NCBI GenBank assembly: GCA_049889415.1
Contig: JBMHDL010000008.1
Location: 27,488 to 91,487, forward strand
Source of the DNA: JAYQKL01 sp049889415
Lineage (GTDB): Bacteria > Pseudomonadota > Alphaproteobacteria > RS24
Length of the DNA stretch: 64,000 nt
Direction of reading: 5' to 3'
Numbering within the stretch: the stretch's first letter is position 1; every line of letters begins with the position of its first letter. The notes under the pieces were generated by a model, which saw nothing but the letters and a program-made list of their open reading frames with translations, was not told where the DNA came from and made no database searches. This document shows, piece by piece, positions 50,488 through 60,332 of this stretch. A program made the position numbers and the translations under genes.

Positions 50488-52074
50488 TCACCAAAAAACC
50501 ACATAGATCAGCACCAGAATGCTGGTGATGACCAGTGAAGCATGATTGAAACCGGTGGATGTTCGGAAGCTTACGCCGCTGAGGTCCGCGATCGCGGCCT
50601 GCGCCTCTTCTTTCTTGAATACCGAGACGAAGTACCCTGCGGCCAGACAGGCAAGGAACACGCCCCAAATGCGAATGACAAAGGCAACATCCGGATAGGC
50701 CAGTTTCATGGCGATATTTGCAAGCACCGAAATTAACAGCATGGCAAATGCCGCCTGTTTGGTGCATTTCGGCCAGAACATACCCAACAAGAAGACCGAC
50801 ACGATACCGGGCGCCACAAAGCCGGTATATTCCTGTATCAACTGGAAGGCGCTTTCCATATTGCCGACAAACGGCTTGGCCAGAAACACGGCAATGGTCA
50901 TGGCGACAACGGAACAAACCCGTCCAACAAAGACGTAATGGCTTTCCTCAGCTTCTTTTTTGATGTAGCCGCGATACATGTCCATGGTGAAAATCGTCGA
51001 AATGGAATTGACCATGGAGGCCAGAGAGGAAAGGATTGCCGCAATCAACGCGGCAAATACAACACCCCGGATGCCCTCTGGCACAAGACCAATGAGCACA
51101 CCATAGGTGCTGTCCGGCTTGGCGGACAGGGAGTCATAGTCGAGTGCGCCATTTTGCGCCAGCCACAAGGCGGCAATGCCGGGAATAACAACAATCAGCG
51201 GTATCAGCAGTTTAAGGCCAGCGGCGAATACCAGACCTTTTTGCGCTTCCTGCACACTTTCAGCCGCGAGTGCACGCTGGATGATGTATTGGTTAAAGCC
51301 CCAATAAGAGAAATGCAGCACCCACAAACCGCCCAGCAAAGTCCAGATACCTGGCAAAGCCTGATAATGCGGACTGTCAGCAGAGAAAATCATTCGGAAA
51401 TGCCCAGGCACCTCGGACATTAGCGTAGACAGACCGCCGACAACGCCACTGTCCCCACCGACCTGACCGAGGGCAATCAGCGTGATGATGATGCCGCCAA
51501 GGATCAGGACAACGACCTGAATGATGTCGGTAAAGGCGACAGCCCGCAAACCGCCATAAATGGAATAAAGGATTGCCAAAGCCGCCAGGGAGACGAGACC
51601 AACATTGATGGATACGCCGGTCAATGTGGTGATGGCCAGGGCGCCAAGCCACAAAATCGCGGTCAAATTGACTGCCGTATAAAGCACCAGCCAGAAAACA
51701 GCCATCAAAACCTTGATTTCACTGCCAAAACGCTGCTCCAGAAATTGCGGCATGGTGTAGATTTTGTTTTTCAGAAAAATCGGCAGCATGAATTTGGCGA
51801 CAATAATCAGCACAATCGCCGCCTGCCATTCATAGGCTGCAATCGCCAGACCCAGCACAAAGCCCTGCCCCGACTGCCCGATAATCTGTTCTGCCGAAAT
51901 GTTGGCAGCAATCAGAGACGCCCCGATCGCCCACCAGGGCAGGCTTTTACCGGCTAAAAAGTAATCCTCACTGGACATTTCCGCGGATGGCTTTCTGGAC
52001 GATATGTAATATGCCGCTGAAACAAGCAAAACCAAGTAAAGTCCAATAACAAAATTATCAAGGCTCGAAAGCAT
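50488..52074 (-). CDS. Sodium/solute symporter (SSS family), SGLT-like
   Basis: 528-residue protein with about 14 predicted helices. SSEDYFLAGKSLPWWAIGASLIAANIS is the SSS N-terminal signature including the Na+-site region; a glucose/galactose-type core follows (GFNQYIIQRALAAES, SSLASMVNSISTIFTMDMY). This makes Na+-coupled glucose or galactose uptake the best guess. GGGAGGT precedes the ATG. It lies 14 bases downstream of the GH3 gene, so the hydrolase and importer are one transcript, next to the glucokinase and Entner-Doudoroff genes that would use the sugar. Confidence 0.92.
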   Translation of the reverse strand: MLSSLDNFVIGLYLVLLVSAAYYISSRKPSAEMSSEDYFLAGKSLPWWAIGASLIAANISAEQIIGQSGQGFVLGLAIAAYEWQAAIVLIIVAKFMLPIFLKNKIYTMPQFLEQRFGSEIKVLMAVFWLVLYTAVNLTAILWLGALAITTLTGVSINVGLVSLAALAILYSIYGGLRAVAFTDIIQVVVLILGGIIITLIALGQVGGDSGVVGGLSTLMSEVPGHFRMIFSADSPHYQALPGIWTLLGGLWVLHFSYWGFNQYIIQRALAAESVQEAQKGLVFAAGLKLLIPLIVVIPGIAALWLAQNGALDYDSLSAKPDSTYGVLIGLVPEGIRGVVFAALIAAILSSLASMVNSISTIFTMDMYRGYIKKEAEESHYVFVGRVCSVVAMTIAVFLAKPFVGNMESAFQLIQEYTGFVAPGIVSVFLLGMFWPKCTKQAAFAMLLISVLANIAMKLAYPDVAFVIRIWGVFLACLAAGYFVSVFKKEEAQAAIADLSGVSFRTSTGFNHASLVITSILVLIYVVFW

Positions 52075-52088
52075 GACTACCTCCCTGT

Positions 52089-53975
52089 CTAGTCAGCCTG
52101 GTAGGTCAGGCCATACCCCATCCCGTAACGGGTCACTTTGCCTTTCTCAGAGGCATTAGCCAGATCATAAGGCCAGTTGAACGACAACACACCCTTAAAA
52201 TCAAAAGCCGGTTTACCGTCCGCATTGGCCACCAGAACATCGGCGACACCATGGCCTTCACTGCCGGGCAACCAGGCCACAACAAAAGCGCTCGACGGGT
52301 CAATCAGGCGGTCAATGCCGAGCGGACGCCCGGTCAGGAAAATCACCACAGTTTTAACACCCCGGCTCTCCAACTCTTTGACCTGACGCACGGTTGCATC
52401 GGACAATTCCCGAAAGTCAGTTGTGTCCAGATCGCCTTCAAATTCGGCATATGGCTTTTCTCCAACGATAAGAATGGCTGTGTCACCCCGGCTCAAATCA
52501 CCGGCGCTTTTGACCAATTTGGCAGGAGACGATTTTATGGCATCGCGCAAGCCGTCAGCCACAAGAGTGAAACCGGCATAGCGGGACTCGCTGACATCAC
52601 GCCCCTGCCAGTCCATTGTCCAGCCGCCGGATTGGAAGCGCACGCTGTCTGCCGCCGGGCCGCCGATGAAGACATTGCCCTGCCTAACCGGCAAAACGCC
52701 GTCATTCTTCAGCATCACCAGGCTTTCCCGCACCGCTTGACGGGCAACTTTCCGGTGACTTTCATGACCAAGCATTTTCGATGCGCCACCCAGCATACGC
52801 TTTGACGGCGCGACACCATTCATCAGACCGGAGCGGTATTTTACCCGTAAAATACGCCGCACGGCGTCATCCAGCCGTTCTGTTGATATTTTACCGGATT
52901 TGACATCACCAATTGTGTTGTCGAGGAACAGACGCCAATCGACCGGCACCATGATCATATCCACGCCGGCATTGACCGATTGGGCACAGCTTTTTGACGT
53001 ACAACCCGGAACCTGTTCATGGCCGTTCCAGTCCCCAACAACAAAGCCGTCAAAGCCCATTTTGTCCTTCAGGACGTCTGTCAGCAGATATTTGCTGCCG
53101 TGCAATTTTTCACCATTCCAACTGTTGAAGCTGGCCATAACGGTCTGCGCACCGGCACCGAGGGCGTAAAAATACGGCTTACCGTGAATGGTCACCAATT
53201 CTTCTTCATTGAGCTGTGTATCACCCTGATCAAGTCGATTATTGCGGCCGGTACCATAGGCGGTGCCACCGTCGCCGACGAAATGCTTGACCGTCGTCAC
53301 AACCTTTTGCTCATTCAGGAAATCGCCAAGTTGCGGATGCCCCTGCAACCCAATAATGATTTCCTTGGCCAGTTCGGCAACTATATCAGGATTGGAGGAG
53401 TAACTCTCATAGCTCCGGCCCCAGCGCAGATCCTTGGTCACGGCAACTGTCGGAGCAAACACCCAATCAATACCGGTCACCGCAACTTCGCGTGCCGTCA
53501 CAATGCCGATATCCCGCATCAGCCCCGGATTATTTGCGGCACCAAGACCAATATTGTGCGGAAATACGGTTGCGCCATAAACATTATTATGTCCATGTAC
53601 CGCATCGGTACCCCAAATTACCGGAATGCCGGTGCTGCTTTTGATCGACTCGTTATAAAAGCTCTCGGCCATGGCCAACCAGCTGCCGATATCGGATCCG
53701 GGTTTTTTGGTAGGCCAGGAGCCACCGCCATTCAAAATGCCGCCAATATTGTATTTTCGGACATCATTTGGCGAAATGGACTGGATTTCAGCCATCACCA
53801 GCTGTCCCACCTTCTCCTTGATGGACATACCGGACATCAAGTTAGTGATTTTCTCCTCAGTCGCAGGATCTAACGGAACTGCAGGGCGGATAGGTGGCCA
53901 CTTATCTGTCGCCTGGGCCGTCGCAATCGGAAAAAGAAGGGCTATAAGAGAAAGAATTTTCAGAACACGTGTCAT
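52089..53975 (-). CDS. Glycoside hydrolase family 3, beta-glucosidase/exo-glucanase
   Basis: 628-residue GH3 enzyme. An N-terminal signal peptide (ILSLIALLFPIATAQA) sends it to the periplasm or outside. The TIM-barrel domain carries the nucleophile aspartate in FVVGDWNGHEQ, WGTDAVHGHNNVYG near the substrate site and VKHFVGDGGT; the second alpha/beta domain includes FIGGPAADS and ILIVGEKPYAEFEGD. Best match is exo-1,3/1,4-beta-glucanase/beta-glucosidase. The ATG at 53975 is used; a TTG at 53984 is possible, and neither has a clear ribosome site. It is co-transcribed with the symporter downstream. Confidence 0.93.
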   Translation of the reverse strand: MTRVLKILSLIALLFPIATAQATDKWPPIRPAVPLDPATEEKITNLMSGMSIKEKVGQLVMAEIQSISPNDVRKYNIGGILNGGGSWPTKKPGSDIGSWLAMAESFYNESIKSSTGIPVIWGTDAVHGHNNVYGATVFPHNIGLGAANNPGLMRDIGIVTAREVAVTGIDWVFAPTVAVTKDLRWGRSYESYSSNPDIVAELAKEIIIGLQGHPQLGDFLNEQKVVTTVKHFVGDGGTAYGTGRNNRLDQGDTQLNEEELVTIHGKPYFYALGAGAQTVMASFNSWNGEKLHGSKYLLTDVLKDKMGFDGFVVGDWNGHEQVPGCTSKSCAQSVNAGVDMIMVPVDWRLFLDNTIGDVKSGKISTERLDDAVRRILRVKYRSGLMNGVAPSKRMLGGASKMLGHESHRKVARQAVRESLVMLKNDGVLPVRQGNVFIGGPAADSVRFQSGGWTMDWQGRDVSESRYAGFTLVADGLRDAIKSSPAKLVKSAGDLSRGDTAILIVGEKPYAEFEGDLDTTDFRELSDATVRQVKELESRGVKTVVIFLTGRPLGIDRLIDPSSAFVVAWLPGSEGHGVADVLVANADGKPAFDFKGVLSFNWPYDLANASEKGKVTRYGMGYGLTYQAD

Positions 53976-54013
53976 TTTTTGCAAGTTTTAATTTATCAGG
54001 TTTGAGTACGCAT

Positions 54014-54050
54014 AAAAAAAGCCCCGGCATGCTTTCACACATGCCGGGGC
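54014..54050 (-). terminator. Rho-independent terminator of the TonB receptor gene
   Basis: On the minus strand GCCCCGGCATG, an 8-base loop, then CATGCCGGGGC: an 11-bp perfect stem followed by seven T residues. It lies 13 bases past the receptor stop and just ahead of the GH3 gene, so the receptor is mostly insulated from the GH3-symporter unit, unless partial read-through is used. Confidence 0.92.
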
Positions 54051-54062
54051 CTGTTCATCAGA

Positions 54063-56879
54063 CTAGTATTTCAGTCTCAGGCGGACACCAGCTGTTCTTG
54101 GACGATTGAAGAACCGGGTGTTGTCTCTTTGTGTGATGATAATAGCCTGCGGCTGAATTTCATCGGTCACATTGTTGACATAGGCCTCAAGACGGACTTT
54201 GTCATTGTCGCTCGGTGAGAAACCGATACCGGCATCAAGAGTCCAGTAACCGTCAACCTTGCCGTCAAGACGGGCCGTGTTGTTGGTCTCGCCATACAAC
54301 TTGGAGTTGAAGACGGTCATGTACTGGGACGACCGGTAACCGGCAGACAGGATCCAGTCAAGGCGACCATAATCGTTCAGCAGATGTGAACGGCTGACAT
54401 TGGCCCGCAACTGGAACTTGGACGCACGCGGCAACTCATTGCCGTCGATGGATACGAGGCGTTGCGCTTCGTAACGGGCATCCTGAATGGTCTGTTCAGC
54501 CTTGATTTCCGTGTCCATGTAAACGGCATTGACGTCAATGTTCAGGCCATTATCAAAACGCAGGCCACCTTCAACATTCAAGCCCATGATTTCCGCATTG
54601 GAGGCGTTGAAGTTAAACGTCACAATCTGGTTTTGTGTGTTGGTATCGAGCGTTGAACCGTCAATACCGACAATACCCAAAATGCTCTGAACGGTCAGCA
54701 GCGTGGACAGAACCATGTCTTCGTAATCATAGTAGAACAGGCTGGTGTTCAGGCGAACATCCGTGTTGCCCAGCTCGAACTCGCGCTTGGAGCCCAGCTC
54801 GTAATACATGACGTTTTCGCTGTCATATTCAGGAGCCAGCGTATCAACGTCAAACTCGACAGGTGCTACACCGGACGGCGTGATTTGCAGACCGTCTGTG
54901 CCGGCAATGTTGTCGTTGAAGCCACCGGCTTTGTGACCGGTTGCGATGACACCATAAGCCATCCAGTCTTCGTCAATGTCATGCTCGTAACGAATCCGCC
55001 AATCGGTAAACTCGTTTTCGATTTTACCATTTTGCATGGCGATGCCACCATATGCGACGGCATAAGAGTGGAACGGCCAGTTAATGCCATTACCCGGATC
55101 GGGATTCAGACAGCCAACGCCGTCAACTGAGTTGGAGTCCGAGCAACGACCAAGCTGAATACCGGCTGCTGCCGCCTCGGCACGTTGCGTGGCAAACCAA
55201 GGCTCGTACCACCAGCCGCCCGGAAGTTCAATGCCGGCGCCGAAGATCTCGTCCAGATTGTCGTTTTCACCGAATTGGGCGACACCATCCAGGAAGAACG
55301 CAACACGTTCATTGCCGGTAAGTGTGCCATCATTATTGGTGTCCGGGTTATAGATGGTCCGGTCAAACTTAGAGAATTCGAAACCTTGTGTACCGATTCG
55401 GGCGTTACCAATATCACCCCAAATCATGCTGCCGTCCCAGCCGCCCAAGGCAAACTGGTAAGTGGCGTTCACACCATAACGGTCTTTTTCCTCTTCCGTG
55501 CGACGGACACCGGCCGTGATACGGCTACGGTCGTTCAACTCGTAAGTTCCGTCAAAATACACGGCTTCACTTTCCGCCAGCGTACGCTGGTTGAATTCCT
55601 GCCCAAGGAAGCTGCCATGGTTTGTATCAGCAGCGGAGCCGAGGAAGGTTTTCTGCTTTTCAATGAAACGGAAAACACCTGCGGACCAGGTCAGCGGTGA
55701 GTCCTGATCATTGCTCATGAACCGCAGTTCCTGTGAACGTGACCAGGAGTCCGTGATGGACTCAAAGAAGGAGTAATTGTCGTAAACCTCACGGGCCGGA
55801 CGGTTGGCGGCGACAAGATTGTCATAAACGCCGTTATACAGCGGAGACATCGGCGTCGGCGCACGATAGTCGTAAGTCAGGTCACGGATACCGGTTGTGA
55901 ATTCGACATCAAACCAGTCGGTTTCATAGTCAATCTCGACCTTGTAACCCTTATGGCTGGTGTTTTCTTCCGGAGAACCGGCATAACGGGCCACAACAGT
56001 GCGCGGATCGTCAATGTCCTCGGCTCGAATGCCGTTGCCAAGCGGGTTGGCATAGTTGGTTCCGGTGTAACCTGTGCCTTCTTCACGAATATTTTCATAA
56101 GTAAAGGTGGCGCTCAGGCGATCCGTCGGCTCAATGTAGTAGCTGGCACGGAAGGATGTGTTATCAGCCGCCTCAGCCAGATCCGGCTTCGTTACGCCTG
56201 TCAGACCAATATCTTCGGGGTTCGGAGAAGCATTGGTGTAGTAGGAATCGTGCTGCATTTTGTAAAAAGCGAGGCGGAACGCGGAGTTGTCACTGACCGG
56301 GAGGTTCACGACACCTTCAATTGACTCCTCGCTGTAATTGCCCATGCCGACTTCCAACATGGCATCAAAAACGCCAATACCCGGCTTGAACGGGATGACG
56401 TTGACGGAGCCGGCCATTGCCTGGCGGCCACGCAGCGTACCTTGCGGGCCGAAATTGACCTCAACACGCTCAATGTCAAAGAACGCGGAACCGAAACCGG
56501 ACGGACGCGGGACGTAAACACCGTCCATATGGGTCGCGGCGGCCGGATCACCCAGCTCAGTGTTGTTGGAACTGCCGACACCGCGGATCCAGACTTCAAT
56601 GTTACCCTGGTTATTGGCGATATTCAGGCCGGGATAGGCACCATCCAAATCCTGAATCTTCGTCAGGTTGAGGCTTTTCAGAATTTCACTGTCAAAGCTT
56701 GCTGCGGTCCCGCCGAGGTCCTGCAGCGACTGCTCGCGACGTTCAACCGTCACAACGATTTCATCAAAAGCGGCTGTATCAAGAGACTCAGCCTCCTGTG
56801 CCTGCGCACCGGTCATCATGACCGCAGCGGAAAGCCCCACTAGCAATGGCTTGCGCAAAAGTTTGGTTTTGAAGTTCAT
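54063..56879 (-). CDS. TonB-dependent outer-membrane receptor
   Basis: 938-residue receptor. Signal peptide residues 1-27 end AQAQ; a TonB-box-like DEIVVTVE follows at about residue 40; then a plug domain (GAYPGLNIANNQGNIEVWIRG; VEVNFGPQGTLRGRQAMAGSVN) and a long 22-strand-type barrel ending in a terminal aromatic (RTAGVRLRLKY). Context with GH3, symporter and glucokinase suggests import of oligosaccharides such as beta-glucans, rather than iron. A G-rich stretch precedes the ATG at 56879. A strong terminator follows the gene. The two-component genes upstream are on the same strand. Confidence 0.93.
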   Translation of the reverse strand: MNFKTKLLRKPLLVGLSAAVMMTGAQAQEAESLDTAAFDEIVVTVERREQSLQDLGGTAASFDSEILKSLNLTKIQDLDGAYPGLNIANNQGNIEVWIRGVGSSNNTELGDPAAATHMDGVYVPRPSGFGSAFFDIERVEVNFGPQGTLRGRQAMAGSVNVIPFKPGIGVFDAMLEVGMGNYSEESIEGVVNLPVSDNSAFRLAFYKMQHDSYYTNASPNPEDIGLTGVTKPDLAEAADNTSFRASYYIEPTDRLSATFTYENIREEGTGYTGTNYANPLGNGIRAEDIDDPRTVVARYAGSPEENTSHKGYKVEIDYETDWFDVEFTTGIRDLTYDYRAPTPMSPLYNGVYDNLVAANRPAREVYDNYSFFESITDSWSRSQELRFMSNDQDSPLTWSAGVFRFIEKQKTFLGSAADTNHGSFLGQEFNQRTLAESEAVYFDGTYELNDRSRITAGVRRTEEEKDRYGVNATYQFALGGWDGSMIWGDIGNARIGTQGFEFSKFDRTIYNPDTNNDGTLTGNERVAFFLDGVAQFGENDNLDEIFGAGIELPGGWWYEPWFATQRAEAAAAGIQLGRCSDSNSVDGVGCLNPDPGNGINWPFHSYAVAYGGIAMQNGKIENEFTDWRIRYEHDIDEDWMAYGVIATGHKAGGFNDNIAGTDGLQITPSGVAPVEFDVDTLAPEYDSENVMYYELGSKREFELGNTDVRLNTSLFYYDYEDMVLSTLLTVQSILGIVGIDGSTLDTNTQNQIVTFNFNASNAEIMGLNVEGGLRFDNGLNIDVNAVYMDTEIKAEQTIQDARYEAQRLVSIDGNELPRASKFQLRANVSRSHLLNDYGRLDWILSAGYRSSQYMTVFNSKLYGETNNTARLDGKVDGYWTLDAGIGFSPSDNDKVRLEAYVNNVTDEIQPQAIIITQRDNTRFFNRPRTAGVRLRLKY

Positions 56880-56996
56880 AGTGAAAACCCCCCAAAGGTA
56901 ACCAGATTTACAATTCACACGCCACACTAGCCCCACTTTATATTTGGCATAGCTGTTTTCGATGAACGGTATGGAAAATGCGACAAGCGGTAGAGT

Positions 56997-57806
56997 CTAG
57001 TCGGCTTCGATTTTTTTTCGGAGATCGGCTTTATAGCTGCGGCTGACGGCAAAAAGGGTGCCGTCAGACATTTCAACAAGATTTTCACCACTGGATGAAA
57101 AATTATATTTGGTAATGTTTTCCAGCCTGACAATGCGGGATCTGTGAATCCTCACAAATCCGAGACCTTCCAGCTTTTGTTGCATGGATTTAAGTGTGCC
57201 ACGGGTGAAATAGACACGACGCGTATCCGACAGCCTCACATAATCGCCTTCAGCCTCAACCCATATGATTTTTTCAAGATCCACGACAATCCGGCTCCCG
57301 GAGTCCTTTACGATCATTTTCGGCCTTTTCGGGCTTTTTGTCGGTTTCTGCCGGCCATCTCCGGAGGTCAGCTCTTCGAGTTTCCGCGCAACACCCTCCC
57401 CCTCTTTGGCGATCAAAGGAACCGTTTGCAGAGATGGATGGGCTATGATGGAACGCGCACGTTGCAAGGCTTCATATACGCGTTTGTGCGTAAACGGCTT
57501 CAGTACATAATCAACCGCTTTGGTCTGATACGCATCAAGTGCAAACTCCGTATGCGCGGAAACAAAAACAACCAGCGGCAATCTTCTTACTCTGCTTTGC
57601 AACTCCTCCAGAAAGCGAAATCCGTTAATATGCGGCATGTTGATATCAATGAAGATCAACTCCGGCGGTTCAGCTTCGAACCGCTCGAGCGCCTGAAATT
57701 CATTGGAAAAACAGCCGACAACCTCGATATCAACGATTTTTTGCAAAACCGACCGGAGGTAGTCGGCCGAAATCGGCTCATCATCCAAAATGCCGACTGT
57801 CATCAT
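56997..57806 (-). CDS. LytTR-family response regulator
   Basis: 269-residue regulator. The receiver domain has the acidic pair DDEP and phospho-acceptor Asp54 (IFIDINMP); the C-terminal LytTR DNA-binding domain (IIWVEAEGDYVRLSDTRRVYFTRGTLKSMQ, then FVRIHRSRIVRLENI) follows after a linker of about 45 residues. Overlapping ATGATGA links it to the kinase gene upstream. The TonB receptor gene lies 117 bases downstream on the same strand, an obvious candidate target. Confidence 0.93.
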   Translation of the reverse strand: MMTVGILDDEPISADYLRSVLQKIVDIEVVGCFSNEFQALERFEAEPPELIFIDINMPHINGFRFLEELQSRVRRLPLVVFVSAHTEFALDAYQTKAVDYVLKPFTHKRVYEALQRARSIIAHPSLQTVPLIAKEGEGVARKLEELTSGDGRQKPTKSPKRPKMIVKDSGSRIVVDLEKIIWVEAEGDYVRLSDTRRVYFTRGTLKSMQQKLEGLGFVRIHRSRIVRLENITKYNFSSSGENLVEMSDGTLFAVSRSYKADLRKKIEAD

Positions 57807-58957
57807 GCTGCGCTCATCCTCATTTGTATCTTGGCCCCGCCAAGGTCTGAAACATCAGCGCTAAAACTGACTTTCGGGCCGTAAATCACCTGAAGCCGTT
57901 CCTTGAGATTCCGCAAGCCAATGCTTCTGGAAGGCGGATCAAACTGAATTTTCTGCAAATCCTCAGCGGACAGGGCGCCTGAGTTTTCGACGCATATCTC
58001 TAGATCATTGCCATCGCGATACGCGCTCAACCTGATCCGAAAGGATGCGTGGGTCTCCGGCACATGATGGGGAAAGGCATGTGTGAAGATATTTTCGAAT
58101 ATCGGCAACAAAATGAGGTTTGGTACCAATTCCTTCGTCGCCGAGTCCGGCATGTTTTTTTCGAATACCAGACTGTCGCCGTAACGGATCCTCTGCATGG
58201 TCATATATTGGTCTATGACATCGACCTCCTTATTCAGCGGAATTTTGTCAAGGGGGTCCAGATCCAGAGAAAACCTCAAAAGACCCGAGAGCGATTGGAT
58301 CATCTCCACTGCCTCCTCACCCCGTTTCATGGATATCAGACCGGTCAGGGCGTTGAGGGAATTAAAAAGAAAGTGAGGGTTATCCTGATATCTGAGGATT
58401 TTGACACGGTTCTCCTGAGCAAGATTTTCTGCCGTCAAACGCCGGATTTTCTCCTCTCGCGCCTGCAACTCCGTCAAACGCAGCGCTTCCTTCTCCTCCT
58501 GCAGATTCAAAAACGTCTTGATGGCGTAATAAAGCGCCGTCCAGCTTGTAAAAACGAAGATAGAACCGAACGCCCATCCCCCGAAATCAGCCCAAATATC
58601 ATATTCCTCCGCAACCCACAAAAAAGTCTGCATACGCAAAAGCGTCCAGGCAATCGCAAAGACCGCCACAGCCAACGCATTGATGGCAACAAGTTTGACT
58701 GTGCCCTCCTTCCAGACCCGGTGTCCGATATGGCGCAGGGGTAATGTCAGAACGACCCCGACCATGGCCTGCAGGCCAATATGCAGAACATGCTGAAAAC
58801 GAACCTGCTCATACCAGACCGTCAAGGTGAAAAAAGTGATTAAGCTGAAAGCAAACCAGCCCAATGCCTGAAGCAGCCAGAAGGTGTAAGGATTGCCGGA
58901 GCGGACATATTCCTCAATGATTCGTCTTGATAGCGGTTTATCCGACACTGAAATCAC
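57803..58957 (-). CDS. LytS-like sensor histidine kinase
   Basis: 384-residue membrane kinase of the His_kinase/HATPase_c (YehU/LytS) type. Four membrane helices fill residues ~25-145, a coiled coil (LRLTELQAREEKIRRLTAENL) follows, and the phospho-acceptor His195 lies in DNPHFLFNSLNAL. The ATPase part includes LILLPIFENIFTHAF and GLRNLKERLQ. The start is a GTG at 58957 with no strong ribosome site; nearby alternatives exist. No extracytoplasmic sensor domain is seen, so the signal is probably sensed in or near the membrane. Partner of the LytTR regulator downstream. Confidence 0.9.
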   Translation of the reverse strand: MISVSDKPLSRRIIEEYVRSGNPYTFWLLQALGWFAFSLITFFTLTVWYEQVRFQHVLHIGLQAMVGVVLTLPLRHIGHRVWKEGTVKLVAINALAVAVFAIAWTLLRMQTFLWVAEEYDIWADFGGWAFGSIFVFTSWTALYYAIKTFLNLQEEKEALRLTELQAREEKIRRLTAENLAQENRVKILRYQDNPHFLFNSLNALTGLISMKRGEEAVEMIQSLSGLLRFSLDLDPLDKIPLNKEVDVIDQYMTMQRIRYGDSLVFEKNMPDSATKELVPNLILLPIFENIFTHAFPHHVPETHASFRIRLSAYRDGNDLEICVENSGALSAEDLQKIQFDPPSRSIGLRNLKERLQVIYGPKVSFSADVSDLGGAKIQMRMSAA

Positions 58958-59027
58958 CCATATGTTGGTTGAAAGCCGACAGGCCTGACGGGGAAATGTT
59001 CACGTTCTGGCTGTCACAAGCTTCAGA

Positions 59028-60206
59028 CTAAGACCTAACGTCCTGTCTGTCCACAATCCATCCGCCGCCCAGCACCCGCCCTGATAGCGTGTCATCTCCG
59101 TAGAAGACGCAGGCCTGACCGGGCGAAACGCCCTCCTCAGCCTGAGCCAGAACGACCTCTGCCCGGCCGTCGCTTTTGAGCCGAAGCTCTGCGGGTTGGG
59201 GTTGCGTCGTAGACCGGATGCGGGCAAGTATCGGTACGGCTCCGTCACCTGTTTCATCGCCGAGCCAGTTGACATCATTCAGTTCAATGACGGTTTTAGC
59301 CAAAGCCTCCCGCGGGCCGACAACGACCTTACGGGCCGCGGCGTCAATCTGCACGACATAAAGCGGGTCCCCGGTCGCAACGCCAAGCCCACGCCGCTGG
59401 CCGATGGTGTAATGCAGGACCCCCTGATGCTGTCCGAGGATTTGCCCGTCCATGTCGACAATTTCACCGGGCAAACTGCAGTCCGGGCGCAATCGTTTGA
59501 TGACCGTGGCGTAATCACCGTCCGGCACAAAACAAATGTCCTGACTGTCCGGCTTCTCGGCCGTAATCAGACCAAGCTGGCGGGCATAATCACGCAGATC
59601 ATCCTTGGTCAGTCTGGCTAAAGGAAAGCGGAGAAAATCAAGCTGCTCCTGGGTCGTTGAAAACAGGAAATAGGACTGGTCACGCCCTTCGTCGACCGGC
59701 CTGTGCATCTCCCATTTCATCGGATCGGCATCGCTGCGGCGGGTTTCAATATAATGCCCCGTCACCAGCGCATCGGCACCCAAATCACGGGCAGTTTCGA
59801 GCAGGTCGCGGAACTTCACGGTTTCATTGCAGCGCACGCAGGGAATTGGGGTATGTCCGGAGAGATAGGTATCGGCAAAGTCGTCCATCACGGACTGTTT
59901 GAACCGGCTTTCATAATCCAGAACATAGTGGGGAATGTCCAGGGCTGCAGCCACCCGCCGCGCATCATGGATATCCTGGCCGGCGCAACACGCACCCTTG
60001 CGGCGTACCGCTTCCCCATGATCATAAAGTTGTAAGGTGATGCCAATGGTCTCATAACCGGCATGTTTGACCAATGCCGCTGCAACTGAGCTGTCCACCC
60101 CACCGGACATGGCCACGACAACGCGCTTGTCCGCCGGCTTACCGGGGCCAAGGTCCAGGTCAATGACCGGCAATGCGCCGGTTTCCATTGCTTTGTCTGT
60201 GCTCAT
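59028..60206 (-). CDS. mnmA: tRNA-specific 2-thiouridylase
   Basis: 392-residue enzyme adding sulfur at uridine-34 of tRNA for Lys, Glu and Gln. VVVAMSGGVDSSVAAAL is the PP-loop ATP site; HTPIPCVRCN supplies the nucleophile cysteine and DSQDICFVPDG the second, sulfur-bearing cysteine; HYTIGQRRGLGV follows. AGGAAGAG precedes the ATG at 60206; an earlier frame start is rejected. Its N-terminus has a ~25-residue extension before the PP-loop, as in many alphaproteobacteria. It is divergent from the CtrA-like gene. Confidence 0.95.
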   Translation of the reverse strand: MSTDKAMETGALPVIDLDLGPGKPADKRVVVAMSGGVDSSVAAALVKHAGYETIGITLQLYDHGEAVRRKGACCAGQDIHDARRVAAALDIPHYVLDYESRFKQSVMDDFADTYLSGHTPIPCVRCNETVKFRDLLETARDLGADALVTGHYIETRRSDADPMKWEMHRPVDEGRDQSYFLFSTTQEQLDFLRFPLARLTKDDLRDYARQLGLITAEKPDSQDICFVPDGDYATVIKRLRPDCSLPGEIVDMDGQILGQHQGVLHYTIGQRRGLGVATGDPLYVVQIDAAARKVVVGPREALAKTVIELNDVNWLGDETGDGAVPILARIRSTTQPQPAELRLKSDGRAEVVLAQAEEGVSPGQACVFYGDDTLSGRVLGGGWIVDRQDVRS

Positions 60207-60332
60207 GTGTCTCTTCCTGAGACGGCTCTGACCTGCTTCCACACCTGTTCACGCGGATGTGATTTGCATGTGAACGCCTCACTCCCTGAGATAGCCCTAT
60301 GAGCAATCAAGGTCAACTGTAAGAGGAATGAT

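Noticed and set aside
53019..53873. 284-codon plus-strand frame opposite the GH3 gene
   Set aside because: Antisense to a signal-peptide-bearing GH3 enzyme with all motifs; no recognisable features.
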